NCBI RefSeq assembly: GCF_900141745.1
Contig: NZ_FSRM01000001.1
Span: 1,364,001 to 1,428,000, forward strand
Reading direction: 5' to 3'
DNA from: Paraburkholderia phenazinium
GTDB lineage: Bacteria > Pseudomonadota > Gammaproteobacteria > Burkholderiales > Burkholderiaceae
Length of the DNA stretch: 64,000 nucleotides
Positions 17,892 to 29,113 of this stretch are shown one piece after another; the first letter of the stretch is position 1, and each line of letters starts with the position of its first letter. A program made the translations under genes and the position numbers. The notes under the pieces were generated by a model that saw only the letters and a list, made by a program, of their open reading frames with translations, had not been told where the DNA came from and ran no database searches.

Positions 17892-17909
17892 GCAATCGAA
17901 GGAGAACGT

Positions 17910-18755
17910 ATGACGATCGATATCGCCACTGTGAGCTTGCCCGACGGCGAGCACATACCGAAGCTGGGGCAGGGCACCTGGGAGATGGGCGAGCAGCCCG
18001 CACGGCGTGCCGCGGAGATCGCGGCGATACGCGCCGGCGTCGAACTCGGCATGACGCTCATCGATACCGCCGAGATGTACGGCGACGGCGCGACGGAAAG
18101 CCTGCTCGGCGAGGCGCTCGGCGGATTGCGCGAACGCGTGTTCCTCGTTAGCAAGGTTTATCCGCACAACGCCAGCCGGCGCGGCGTGCAGACGGCCTGC
18201 GAAAAGAGCCTGAAGCGGTTGAAAACCGATCACCTCGATCTGTATCTGCTGCATTGGCGCGGTTCGGTGCCGTTGGAAGAGACGGTGGCAGGTTTCGAAG
18301 CCCTGCAGCAGGCCGGCAAGATTCGCCATTGGGGCGTCAGCAATTTCGACACCGACGATATGGAAGAACTGATGACGGTACCCGGCGGTGACGCCTGCGC
18401 GACCAATCAGATTCTCTATAACGTCGCGCGACGCGGCCCGGAATATGACCTGCTCCCATGGCTTGCTGGCCACGACATGCCGGCGATGGCATACAGTCCG
18501 GTGGATCATGCGCGCCTGCCGAAACGCTCGGCGCTCGACAACATTGCCGACGCGCGTGGTGTCTCGGTGTTTCAGGTGGCACTTGCGTGGGTGCTGCAAC
18601 AGCCTGGCGTGTTCGCGATCCCGAAGGCAGGACGCGTTGAACATGTGCGCGACAATCAACGCGCGCTGGAACTGCGACTCGACGCCGACGAATGCGCGGC
18701 CATCGACGCGTACTTCAAACCGCCGCGTAACAAACGGCCGCTTGAAATGCTCTGA
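17910..18755 (+). CDS. aldo/keto reductase
   Basis: NAD(P)H-dependent oxidoreductase of 281 residues, TIM-barrel fold. Typical elements are PKLGQGTWEMG near the N-terminus and the catalytic set DTAEMYGDGATESLLGEAL (Asp, Tyr), FLVSKVYPHNAS (Lys) and LYLLHWRGSVPLEE (His). HWGVSNFDTDDM and AIPKAGRVEHVRDN (cofactor phosphate region) follow. GAAGGAGAA 3-11 bases upstream sets the start at 17910. It is divergent from the GntR/UTRA regulator. The natural substrate is not identifiable; the closest named relatives are DkgA/YeaE-like reductases. Confidence 0.9.
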   Translation: MTIDIATVSLPDGEHIPKLGQGTWEMGEQPARRAAEIAAIRAGVELGMTLIDTAEMYGDGATESLLGEALGGLRERVFLVSKVYPHNASRRGVQTACEKSLKRLKTDHLDLYLLHWRGSVPLEETVAGFEALQQAGKIRHWGVSNFDTDDMEELMTVPGGDACATNQILYNVARRGPEYDLLPWLAGHDMPAMAYSPVDHARLPKRSALDNIADARGVSVFQVALAWVLQQPGVFAIPKAGRVEHVRDNQRALELRLDADECAAIDAYFKPPRNKRPLEML

Positions 18756-18903
18756 GGGTAGTTGGGGACTCTCGCAACGCCGCTGACGAAATCGTTGATG
18801 ACTCGATCCCGGCTGTGGCGGTGACGCTCGACCGGGGGATCGAGACGCCACCGCCTACGCTCGCCGGGAAGGGCTGCCGCGACGGAGCACGGCCCGCGGG
18901 GTA

Positions 18904-18927
18904 GGAACGGCTCGGGGGTGCCGTTCC
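18904..18927. terminator. hairpin between convergent genes
   Basis: GGAACGGC (18904-18911) pairs perfectly with GCCGTTCC (18920-18927) across an 8-base G-rich loop. It lies just beyond the stop of the glycine-rich gene and between two convergent genes. No T-tract follows. Confidence 0.45.
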
Positions 18928-18933
18928 CTGGAT

Positions 18934-19785
18934 CTAATGTCCTTTCCCGCCGCTACTTCCGCCACTGCTGCTTCCACCCTTGCCTCCGTGGCCGCCATTG
19001 CCGAAACCTCCGCCAAGGCCTCCGCCGAAGCCACCACCGAAGCCGCCAAACCCACCGCTGGGACCGCTGCCGCAACCGCAACCGCCGCCAAAGCCTCCGC
19101 CGAAACCGCCGCCGGGGCCACTGCCGCCACCACCGGGGCCACTGCCACCGCCGCCGGGACCACTGCCGCCGCCGCCACCGGGACCACTACCGCCACCACC
19201 ACCCGGACCACTACCGCCGCCGCCACCGGGACCACTACCGCCGCCGCCACCGGGACCACTACCACCGCCGCCGCCTGGGCCACTACCGCCGCCACCACCG
19301 GGACCACTACCGCCACCGCCGCCCGGGCCACTACCGCTACTACCACCGCCGCTGCTTCCGCTTCCACCACCCTTGCCGGCGCTCGCCCCATTTCCACTCG
19401 GCCCTGCGCCGGCCGCGGCCCCTGCGCCGCTACCCGCACCGGCGTTGCCGCTGGAACCGGCCGCTCCGCTTCGACCATGCGCCGCGCAGTGACCCGCGTT
19501 GGTGCCACGGCATTCCAGACCGCCGAAGACCGTAGCGACGTCCTCAGCCGCGGTGGCGTTATAAGCCGCTTCTCCGGTTCCAGACGGATCGTTCTGCGCA
19601 AGCTGCGTCGTAGTGGCCGCGCCGCTCGCGGGCAACGGAGCAGCGGCCGCAACCGTCTGCCTCGCAACGTCGTCACTGGAGCCGGCGTAAGCGACCTGAG
19701 TTGAAAGTAACCCTGCGCCTGCGGCGAACATCGCCATACCGCCGGCTATCCCGTAGCAGTACTGATTTAATATTCTGGTCTTCAT
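18934..19785 (-). CDS. exported glycine-rich repeat protein, unknown function
   Basis: I do not recognise a named family. The 283-residue protein starts with MKTRILNQ, then a hydrophobic signal peptide ending near AYAG (residues 33-36). Residues about 70-85 hold two Cys (GLECRGTNAGHC). From about 90 onward it is almost entirely Gly, Ser, Pro and Phe. Ten SGP units with runs of four or five Gly come first (mostly 8-residue period). A GGFGGGFGGG region with a CGC follows, then a GGHGGKGGSSSGG tail ending in Lys-Gly-His. It may be a flexible cell-surface or matrix protein. ATG 19785 is preferred; GTG 19788 is adjacent. GGGAGAG precedes it. Confidence 0.7.
   Translation of the reverse strand: MKTRILNQYCYGIAGGMAMFAAGAGLLSTQVAYAGSSDDVARQTVAAAAPLPASGAATTTQLAQNDPSGTGEAAYNATAAEDVATVFGGLECRGTNAGHCAAHGRSGAAGSSGNAGAGSGAGAAAGAGPSGNGASAGKGGGSGSSGGGSSGSGPGGGGGSGPGGGGGSGPGGGGGSGPGGGGGSGPGGGGGSGPGGGGGSGPGGGGGSGPGGGGSGPGGGGSGPGGGFGGGFGGGCGCGSGPSGGFGGFGGGFGGGLGGGFGNGGHGGKGGSSSGGSSGGKGH
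19112..19332. repeat. 24-base repeats encoding Ser-Gly-Pro-Gly units
   Basis: Ten imperfect copies of a roughly 24-base unit (seven at 24 bases, others at 21) encode SGPGGGGG on the minus strand. Unit copies differ mainly at third codon positions, so the array is old enough to have drifted but could still change length by slippage. Confidence 0.85.
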
Positions 19786-20283
19786 CACTTCTCTCCCGAG
19801 GAGACGCCAGCTCCTCGTCGCTGCCGTCTCTCAAGCGTGTGTGGTATGCGAGCGGCCTGTCGATCTGCGAGCCTGATCGCCTCCCCGAGTCGCTCTGCGC
19901 ATCGCGTGCCGTTGCATAACACACGCGATGTGCGCGAAACGCTGTCACCGTTTTGCCGATCCTTCGTGGCCCCGGTCCGCGAGATTGATTCCCCCTCCCT
20001 CGCGCGCTGCGGCAAACGCCGGTTGCCCGCTCGTTTGCCGGGCGCGATGTCGACGACGCGCGCCATGCCGCTGGACTCGTCCATGCATATGGATGTCAGC
20101 GCAACGGATCGCGCACGCGGCTGGATCGTTCAACGCGGGCCGGATACCGCTCCCTTTATAGCGATATCCGTGCCACTGCCCGCTCAAGCCCGTCCGATGT
20201 GGCGTCTTCGTGATGGGCGTGACGCGCCATGTCGGGAATCGACGGAAAACGTTTCGGACGTGAAACGCGCGAGTGGGAGCGGC
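19786..20283. other. 498-base intergenic region upstream of the glycine-rich gene
   Basis: No credible gene. It lies after the ABC ATPase stop and before the glycine-rich gene, both on the minus strand. The notable element is a perfect 9-base inverted repeat CATCGCGTG (19900-19908) and CACGCGATG (19922-19930), 13 bases apart, about 115 bases upstream of the glycine-rich start. It could be an operator. Confidence 0.5.
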
Positions 20284-22443
20284 TTAAACTTCGCCTGGGG
20301 TTCCACCTGGGGGCGCGTCGGGGACCGTGCCCTGGACGACGACGGGCTGCGCGCCTTGCAGCGCGCGCAACTCTTCGATGGGGATGTGGCAGCGGATCCG
20401 ATGCCCGCTGCCGGCGTCGACGAAAGGCGGATCCTGCTGCTCGCAGATAGCGCCGAGCTTGCGCGGGCAGCGTGTGTGGAACACGCAGCCCGAAGGCGGT
20501 GATGCCGGGCTCGGCATCTCGCCGGACAGGCGAATGCGCTCGCCGCGATTGACGGCATCGAGCGCCGGCGCCGAAGACAGCAGTGCCTCGGTATACGGAT
20601 GATGCGGGCCGTCGAAGACCGCGGCGGCAGGCCCGATCTCCAGAAGCCGTCCGACGTATAGCACTGCGATGCGATCGGACAGGTAACGAACCACGTGCAG
20701 ATCGTGCGAGATGAACACGTAGCTCACACCGCGCGCGCGTTGCAGATCGGCGAGCAGGTTGAGGATCGACGCCTGCACGGAGACATCGAGCGCGGAGGTG
20801 GGTTCATCGCACACCACCACGCGCGGCTCACCCGCGAAGGCGCGGGCGATCGCAACGCGCTGCTTGAGGCCGCCCGACAATTGCCGCGTGCGGGAGCCGA
20901 GATAGCGATCCGGCAAGCGCACGGCTGCCGTCAACGCGGCGAGCCGCTCGTCCTGTGCCGGGCCGCTCAACGCTGCGAGCCGCGAGAGCGCGCGGCCAAT
21001 CAGCCGTCTCACGGAATGCGACCGGTTGAGCGCCGAGTCGGGGTTCTGGAACACGATCTGTAGCGATTTGACCTGCTCGTCGTTGCGGCTCGTGACGCGA
21101 GCGGGCAGCGGTTTGCCGTCGAGTTCGAGGATGCTGCCGGCGTCGGGTGCGAGCAGGCCGAGCATCAGCTTGGCGAGCGTTGTCTTGCCGCTGCCCGACT
21201 CGCCGACGAGGCCCAAGGTTTCGCCGGTAGCCAGGTCGAGCGAGACGTCGTCGACCGCGCGTAGCGCGACGCCTCCCACGTGGAATGTCTTCGAAACCCG
21301 TTCGGCGCGCAGCACAAGCGCGCCATGGGCGGCAGCGTTGGCAGGTAATGCATCTTTGCCAGCGCCGGGTTGAGGCGAGACCGCTTCCGTGCTGGTGCGA
21401 GGCAATTCCATCGCCCGCTCGTGATAGTGGCAACGCGACATCTGATCGCCGTGCGCGCCGGCAACACGATGCGGCGGTGGCGCCTCGCGGCGGCAGCGGT
21501 CGTCCGCGAGACGGCAGCGGTCTGCGTAGATGCAACCCTGCGTGACCGAGCCGGGCGAGGGCAGTTGCCCCGCGATCGTGTCGAGCCGCTCGCGCTCCTT
21601 GCTGCGCCCCGACGTAGGCAGACAGCGTAGCAGGCCGACCGTGTACGGATGACGAGGCCGGGCAAACACATCTTGTGTCGCGCCTTCTTCGACGAGCCTG
21701 CCCGCATACAGCACGCCGACACGTTCGCACATACGCCCGATGACCGCGAGATTGTGGCTGATGAAGAGGACCGCGGTGCCGAGTTCCTTGCGCAGTTGCG
21801 CGACGAGATCCAGCACCTCGGCTTCGACGGTGGCGTCGAGACCGGTAGTGGGTTCGTCGAGAATGAGCAGGGCGGGGTTCGACGCGAGCGCCATCGCGAT
21901 CACCACGCGCTGTTGCATGCCGCCCGACAATTGATGAGGATAACTGTCCATCACCCGTTCAGGCGCCGCGATGCGCACACGCCGCAGCATCTCGAGCGTG
22001 CGCGTCAGCGCCTCGCTGCGGCTGGCGCCCGCTGCTTCGAAGGCCTCGGCGACCTGGCGCGCAATCGTCATCGACGGATTCAGCGCGCGGCCCGGGTCCT
22101 GGTAGACCATCGAGATCGCGGTGGCGCGCATCGTGCGTAACGCATCGGCGTCGAGCGTCTGCACATCCTGTCCGGCGATCAGGATCTTGCCTGCTTTCGC
22201 TTTGCCGTTGCGCGGCAGATAGCGCAGCGCTGCCATTGCGACGGTCGATTTGCCGCAACCTGATTCGCCCACCAGGCCATATGCCTCGCCGCGCCGTATG
22301 CGGAACGAGACGTCGTGCAAGACCCCGCGATCACGTCCGCGGATCCGGTAAGTGACGGTGAGGCCGACTAGCGTCAGCGCGTCGGTGCGGTCGCTCTTCG
22401 AGACGTCGAAGGCGGGAAACGAGGCGGGAGGGGGGCCGTTCAT
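20284..22443 (-). CDS. peptide-type ABC transporter, double ATPase (DppD-DppF fusion)
   Basis: Cytoplasmic energising subunit of 719 residues carrying both nucleotide-binding domains in one chain. The first half has GESGCGKST, LSGGMQQRVVIAMAL and LLILDEPTTGLD. The second half has GESGSGKTT, LSGGLKQRVAIARAF and VVCDEPTSALD. Each half ends with the oligopeptide C-terminal extension with Cys residues (QGCIYADRCRLADDRC, SGCVFHTRCPRKLGAIC), typical of peptide/nickel importers. Its ATG overlaps the stop of the upstream permease by 4 bases. It is the last gene of a four-gene operon. Confidence 0.93.
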   Translation of the reverse strand: MNGPPPASFPAFDVSKSDRTDALTLVGLTVTYRIRGRDRGVLHDVSFRIRRGEAYGLVGESGCGKSTVAMAALRYLPRNGKAKAGKILIAGQDVQTLDADALRTMRATAISMVYQDPGRALNPSMTIARQVAEAFEAAGASRSEALTRTLEMLRRVRIAAPERVMDSYPHQLSGGMQQRVVIAMALASNPALLILDEPTTGLDATVEAEVLDLVAQLRKELGTAVLFISHNLAVIGRMCERVGVLYAGRLVEEGATQDVFARPRHPYTVGLLRCLPTSGRSKERERLDTIAGQLPSPGSVTQGCIYADRCRLADDRCRREAPPPHRVAGAHGDQMSRCHYHERAMELPRTSTEAVSPQPGAGKDALPANAAAHGALVLRAERVSKTFHVGGVALRAVDDVSLDLATGETLGLVGESGSGKTTLAKLMLGLLAPDAGSILELDGKPLPARVTSRNDEQVKSLQIVFQNPDSALNRSHSVRRLIGRALSRLAALSGPAQDERLAALTAAVRLPDRYLGSRTRQLSGGLKQRVAIARAFAGEPRVVVCDEPTSALDVSVQASILNLLADLQRARGVSYVFISHDLHVVRYLSDRIAVLYVGRLLEIGPAAAVFDGPHHPYTEALLSSAPALDAVNRGERIRLSGEMPSPASPPSGCVFHTRCPRKLGAICEQQDPPFVDAGSGHRIRCHIPIEELRALQGAQPVVVQGTVPDAPPGGTPGEV

Positions 22444-23312
22444 CGGTCGAGCACGCCTTGCACGCTATCGGCGATCAGGTTCACGCCGACCACCAGCGAG
22501 GCGATGGCAGCGGCATCGAACACGACCGTCCACCACGCACCGCCCGCCATCAGCGTGTACGACTCGGACAACGCGAGGCCCCAATCCGCAGACGGCGGCT
22601 GGATGCCGAAGCCGAGAAAGGACAGCGTCGCCACCGCGAAAATCGCGTAGCCGAGGCGCACGGTGGCTTCGACGATAATCGGCGGCAGTACGTTCGGGAG
22701 GATCTCCGCAAACATGATGTAGGGCGCGCGCTCGCCGCGCAGTTGTGCCGCCGCGACGTAGTCGAGATGGCGTTCGGCAAACACCGCAGCGCGTACGGTG
22801 CGTGCGGTGATCGGCGTGAACGTGATGCCGATTACGAGGATCACCGTTAGGTTCGAGGCGCCCACGGCGGCCAGCGCAAGCAGTGCGACGATCACGAGCG
22901 GCAGCGCCAGCACGGCGTCGATCGCGCGTCCCACTACATTGTCGACCCAGCCTTCGAAGTAGCCGACCACGAGGCCAAGGGCCGTGCCCGCCACGGTGCC
23001 GAGCAGCGTGGCGAGCGGCGCGATGGTGAGGATGTCGCGAGCGCCGACGATAACGCGCGAGAACACATCGCGGCCGAGCTGATCGGTGCCGAACCAGTGC
23101 GCGTGATCGGGCGGCATCAGCGAGTTGAGCGGGTCGGAGGCGTAGGCGTCGAGCGGCGCGATCCAGCGTCCCGCAATTGCACAGACCACCCACCACAGGA
23201 CGATCGCCACGCCGACCACGAATGTCGGCGAGCGCAGCAGCACGCGCAACTGATCGAAGCGGGGCTCGCGTACGGCAGGCGTAGCCGGTGTGCCGGGGAC
23301 AATCGTGCTCAT
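22440..23312 (-). CDS. peptide-type ABC transporter permease (DppC-like)
   Basis: Inner-membrane permease of 290 residues with about six transmembrane helices. It has the N-terminal GTDQLGRDVFSRVIVGARD segment typical of the C-type permease. The EAA loop contacting the ATPase reads AAAQLRGERAPYIMFAEILPNVLPPI. A 4-base ATGA overlap joins it to the ATPase downstream and another to the DppB-like permease upstream, so the genes are translationally coupled. The start ATG at 23312 is chosen because longer frames run through the other permease. Confidence 0.93.
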   Translation of the reverse strand: MSTIVPGTPATPAVREPRFDQLRVLLRSPTFVVGVAIVLWWVVCAIAGRWIAPLDAYASDPLNSLMPPDHAHWFGTDQLGRDVFSRVIVGARDILTIAPLATLLGTVAGTALGLVVGYFEGWVDNVVGRAIDAVLALPLVIVALLALAAVGASNLTVILVIGITFTPITARTVRAAVFAERHLDYVAAAQLRGERAPYIMFAEILPNVLPPIIVEATVRLGYAIFAVATLSFLGFGIQPPSADWGLALSESYTLMAGGAWWTVVFDAAAIASLVVGVNLIADSVQGVLDR

Positions 23313-24319
23313 TCGCCGCTCCTCACGCGCAGGCGCGGATTGAGCATGACCTGCAAGGCATCGGCCGCGAGATTCGCTACCGTATAGACGACGCCGATCG
23401 TCAGCACGCCGGCCTCGAGCATCGGGAAGTCCTTTGCCTTGGCGGCGTTGTAGATCAGCGAGCCGATGCCCTGATAGTGGAACAGCGTCTCCACCACGAC
23501 GAGGCCGCCGATCATATAACCGAGCTGTGTAGCGGCAACGGTGATGGTAGGCAGCAGCGCATTGCGCAACACGTGCCGCCAGATCACGACACGCTGCGGC
23601 AGGCCTTTGAGAATGGCAGTGCGCGTGTAATCGGCGTCGAGTGCCTCGACGGTGCCGGCTCGCGCCATGCGTGCGATGTAGCCAAAGAACACCAGTACGA
23701 GCGGCAGCACCGGCAGGATCAGATGTTTCAGTTGTTCGAGCACGCCTGCGCCAGGAGGATACGAGGCTTCGATCGGCAACCAGCGTAACCACACGCCGAA
23801 GATCAGGATCAACGTGATCGACGAGACGAATTCCGGCACGACCGTTGCCGACAAACCGGCGATGCTGATCGTACGGTCGATCCAGCGTCCCGCGTGCATC
23901 GCGGCCCACACGCCGCCGGCAATACCCAGCGGCACGACAACGATGAAGGCGAGCAGCCCAAGCTTCGCCGAATGCGCGAGAGCGTCGGCGATGAACGGTC
24001 CAACGGGCTCGCGATACGCGTACGATAGCCCCATGTCGCCACGCACGAAGTGCGTGATCCACTCGACGTATTGGGTCAATAGCGGCCGGTCCGAGCCGAG
24101 CTGATGATTGAGCGCGGCGACCGCGCGTGCATCGGCGAGCGGGCCGAGAATCGCGCGGCCGATGTCGCCAGGCAGCAACTGCCCGCCCGCAAACACGATC
24201 ACCGAGAGCAGCCACAGCGTGATCACCGACAGCGCCAGACGCGTCGCTAGAAAACGCGCAACCCGTCCCGCGTTGCCTTTGCTAACGCGAGGGGTGGAGG
24301 GCGTGAGCGCAGTCGACAT
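23309..24319 (-). CDS. peptide-type ABC transporter permease (DppB-like)
   Basis: Inner-membrane permease, 336 residues. The first helix (LATRLALSVITLWLLSVIVFAGGQLLPGD) and the large periplasmic loop are typical of DppB. The EAA loop reads YTRTAILKGLPQRVVIWRHVLRNALLP. It forms the channel with the DppC-like subunit next to it. It lies 28 bases after the stop of the binding-protein gene and overlaps the next permease by 4 bases. Confidence 0.93.
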   Translation of the reverse strand: MSTALTPSTPRVSKGNAGRVARFLATRLALSVITLWLLSVIVFAGGQLLPGDIGRAILGPLADARAVAALNHQLGSDRPLLTQYVEWITHFVRGDMGLSYAYREPVGPFIADALAHSAKLGLLAFIVVVPLGIAGGVWAAMHAGRWIDRTISIAGLSATVVPEFVSSITLILIFGVWLRWLPIEASYPPGAGVLEQLKHLILPVLPLVLVFFGYIARMARAGTVEALDADYTRTAILKGLPQRVVIWRHVLRNALLPTITVAATQLGYMIGGLVVVETLFHYQGIGSLIYNAAKAKDFPMLEAGVLTIGVVYTVANLAADALQVMLNPRLRVRSGE

Positions 24320-24347
24320 GGTTAGCTACGAGCGGCACACACCGCGC

Positions 24348-26012
24348 TCAGGCACTGAGCGTCACGCGGTTGAAGTACAGCTGCGCGAGCGCAGTAAAAC
24401 GCATTCCGTTGACGCCCGAGCGCATCGCAATCAGCTGATCGTAGAAGAACGGAATGATCACGGGCGTCTCGTCGAGCAAGAGCGTTTGAATCTGGCCGGA
24501 GAGTTTGCGCTGCGATGTGATATCGACGGCCGCCACAAATTGCGCGACCAGTTGGTCGTACTGAGGGTTCTTGAAGTGCGCTGCGTTCCACGTCCCGTTG
24601 CTCGTCAGCGGTGCGTTGAGGAATACGTTCGGCACGCCGCGATGGCCGTAGTCGGTGATGCCGAGCGGCGAGTCGAGCCAGTCCGATTTGCCGGGTGTGG
24701 CCGCGCCATAGTAGAGCGACTGGCTTTCCACCTTCAGGTTGATACGTACGCCGATCGCCTTGGCCGCGTTTTGCACGACGACCGCGAGATCGGGAATCTC
24801 CATGTACTTTTCCGTGGTGAGCGTCACGTCGAAGCCGTTGGCCATACCCGCCTGCGCGAGCAGTTGCTTCGCTTTGGCAACGTCGATCTTGCGTTGCGGC
24901 ACGCCCGCATCGGACGACGGAAACACCGGCGCGAACGGGCTGTCGTTGCCGACCTGCGCCTTGCCGCGAAACAGGCCACGCACGATCACGTCGCGATCGA
25001 GCGACAGCGCCAAGGCTTGGCGCACGCGCTTGTCCTTGAAAAGCGGATCGTCGTTGCGCATGTGGATCTGGCGATGCGCGCTCGACTTCACACCGATCGT
25101 CTTGAACTCAGGGTTGTTCATGAGGCCCACGCCGCCCTGCACGGTGAACGTACCCATCACGTCCGCCTGACGTCCTTGCAGCGCGAGAATCTGCGCCTGT
25201 TCGTCGGCGTAGAACGAAAACTGCACGCGTTCCGGCAACGCCTTTTCACCCCAATAGTCGGGATTGCGTACGAACGAGGCGCCGACCTTCGGCGTGTACT
25301 TTTCAAGCTTGAACGGACCGGTGCCGATGAAGCTCTTTTCGTAGTTGCCCGCGTAGTTGGCCGGCAGCACGATGGCGTTGTAATTGTCCGAGGAAACGTA
25401 GTACGGGAAGTTGCCGTTCGGCGCGTCGAGGTGGAACGCGACCGTATGATCGTCGACGACCTGAGCGCCGCCCTTGGACAGCACGCCCTTCAGCACGGAG
25501 AGCGCCGCCGAGCCGCTCGCCGGATCGGCCAGGCGGTCGAAGGTGGCGACGACGTCTTTCGCCGTGAACGGCTGGCCGTCGTTGAACTTCACGTTTGGAC
25601 GCAGCTTGAAGGTCCAGACATCGCCTTTGTCATTCGGCTTCCACGAGAGTGCAAGCGCCGGCTTGAGGACCAGGTGCTCGCCATCGTCGTCGATCAGGAA
25701 TTCGCCGCTCTGCACCAGCAGCGCGAGACCGCCGGCATCGCCGACGGTGAGGGGATCGATCGCACCGGTCGGAGTCAGATGGGCAACGCGAATGGTCGCG
25801 TTCGCAGCGCCCGGAGTGCCTTGTGCGCGTGCCTGCGGGGTAGCGAAGAGACCACCGCCCGCGAGCGAAAGTCCAATCACGCTGGCGTAGCGCAGCAGTT
25901 CGCGGCGTGACAGGCGGCCGGCGACGAATTCGTCGATCGCATGGTTGCCGTAGTCGTCGGCACTGCGGCGTGCAGTTTCGAGCGCGAGGAGTCGATCCGC
26001 GGGAGTCTTCAT
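24348..26012 (-). CDS. family 5 extracellular solute-binding protein, Tat-exported
   Basis: Periplasmic binding protein (554 residues) of the dipeptide/oligopeptide/nickel family that delivers substrate to the two permeases. After a long N-region there is a twin-arginine motif, SRRELLRYAS near 34, then a hydrophobic stretch ending in ARAQ, so export in folded form is expected. Family signatures are WTFKLRPNVKFNDGQPFTAKDVVATFDRL, GTGPFKLEKYTP and DKRVRQALALSLDRDVIVRGL. Folded export could mean that a cofactor or metal is bound in the cytoplasm (inference). The ATG at 26012 is preferred over upstream in-frame starts whose residues do not fit. It is the first gene of the operon. Ligand unknown. 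Confidence 0.9.
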   Translation of the reverse strand: MKTPADRLLALETARRSADDYGNHAIDEFVAGRLSRRELLRYASVIGLSLAGGGLFATPQARAQGTPGAANATIRVAHLTPTGAIDPLTVGDAGGLALLVQSGEFLIDDDGEHLVLKPALALSWKPNDKGDVWTFKLRPNVKFNDGQPFTAKDVVATFDRLADPASGSAALSVLKGVLSKGGAQVVDDHTVAFHLDAPNGNFPYYVSSDNYNAIVLPANYAGNYEKSFIGTGPFKLEKYTPKVGASFVRNPDYWGEKALPERVQFSFYADEQAQILALQGRQADVMGTFTVQGGVGLMNNPEFKTIGVKSSAHRQIHMRNDDPLFKDKRVRQALALSLDRDVIVRGLFRGKAQVGNDSPFAPVFPSSDAGVPQRKIDVAKAKQLLAQAGMANGFDVTLTTEKYMEIPDLAVVVQNAAKAIGVRINLKVESQSLYYGAATPGKSDWLDSPLGITDYGHRGVPNVFLNAPLTSNGTWNAAHFKNPQYDQLVAQFVAAVDITSQRKLSGQIQTLLLDETPVIIPFFYDQLIAMRSGVNGMRFTALAQLYFNRVTLSA

Positions 26013-26304
26013 CGATGGGGCGTCCAGTCCGTTCTGATAGGTGCCGCGCAGCTTGCGCACGGCAGGGGCGACGGTATCGCGATGGCGAAAAGCGGTTTCA
26101 GTGTAAGCGATTGGGCAGCGGTTCGGAACGTCTGCGGCTGCTGAGGCTGGAGTTGACGCGCTTAAAAGGGCCAACCTGTCTCACCGTGACAACGCCCGGG
26201 TGCCCTGCGCCGCGGGCGAGCACGGCGTCCTATAACACTTGCCGATGCGCTGGCAGACGAACCGCTGTGGTGGCGACATCCTTACCGGTTCTTCGCCGCC
26301 TGGC

Positions 26305-26847
26305 TTAGTGTTCGTGCGGATGCTTGTGGATCGGATCGACCCAGAACACGGTTTCCGGCGCTTCGACCGCGTCGATGTTCAGGTTCACCACCACCGCCTC
26401 GTTATCGCTGCGCACGAGCACGCATTCGAGCGGGTCGTCGGTGCTGCCGTTGATCTCCTGATGCGGCACGTAGGGCGGCACGAAGATGAAGTCGCCGGGA
26501 CCGGCTTCGGCGGTGAACTCGAGGTGCTCGCCCCAGCGCATGCGTGCCTGGCCGCGTACGACGTAGATGACGCTTTCCAGCGCGCCGTGATGATGCGCGC
26601 CGGTCTTGGCATTCGGATGGATCGTCACCGTGCCTGCCCAGATTTTCTGCGCGCCGACGCGCGCCGCGTTGATTGCGGCGGCGCGGTTCATGCCCGGCGT
26701 TTGCGCGGTGTTGCTGTCGAGCTGATCGCCGCGGATCACCTTGACGCCATGTTCGCACCAGTCGACAGGCGTGCTTTCATTGGACGCGGCGCTATCGGGT
26801 TCATGCGGGTGGTCATGATCGTGATCATGCGGATGGTCGTGACTCAT
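26305..26847 (-). CDS. cupin-domain protein with His-rich ends
   Basis: A 180-residue single-domain cupin. The metal-binding motif 1 reads HHHGALESVIYVVRGQARMRW and motif 2 reads GDFIFVPPYVPHQEIN, giving the usual 3-His/1-Glu site. The N-terminus (MSHDHPHDHDHDHPHEP) and C-terminus (HKHPHEH) are strings of His and acidic residues, unusual for the family and suggestive of metal storage or metal loading. GGGAG nine bases upstream supports the ATG at 26847. It lies upstream of the ABC importer operon on the same strand, 292 bases from the binding-protein start. Enzymatic role unknown. Confidence 0.85.
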   Translation of the reverse strand: MSHDHPHDHDHDHPHEPDSAASNESTPVDWCEHGVKVIRGDQLDSNTAQTPGMNRAAAINAARVGAQKIWAGTVTIHPNAKTGAHHHGALESVIYVVRGQARMRWGEHLEFTAEAGPGDFIFVPPYVPHQEINGSTDDPLECVLVRSDNEAVVVNLNIDAVEAPETVFWVDPIHKHPHEH

Positions 26848-26951
26848 GGCGTGTCTCCCATGCAAAGCCGCCGGGTGAGGGCGGGCATGTCTGGTTGCAG
26901 TTTCGCCATTCTTGCATGTCCGCCGCTTACGCGCGCGGCTTGCATCGTGGC

Positions 26952-26984
26952 AAAAAAAAGCCCGTTCAACCTGAACGGGCTTTG
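26952..26984 (-). terminator. rho-independent terminator of fusA
   Basis: AAAGCCCGTTCA and TGAACGGGCTTT pair with a very short loop. On the minus strand the hairpin is followed by a run of eight T. It lies just after the fusA stop. Confidence 0.88.
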
Positions 26985-27007
26985 TGCACGCTAACCTTCA
27001 GCGCTGG

Positions 27008-29113
<2,106 letters not shown>

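Noticed and set aside
17835..17909. Extended N-terminus of the aldo/keto reductase
   Set aside because: It would translate the 14-base tandem repeat; the strong Shine-Dalgarno points to 17910.
18980..19492. Plus-strand frame encoding a poly-Pro PPPPPGPL repeat protein
   Set aside because: It is the complement of the Gly-rich repeats. The minus-strand frame has a real signal peptide and ribosome site, the plus-strand frame does not.
24108..25910. 600-codon plus-strand frame across the solute-binding protein gene
   Set aside because: Antisense shadow of a clear family 5 binding protein on the minus strand; no recognisable domain.
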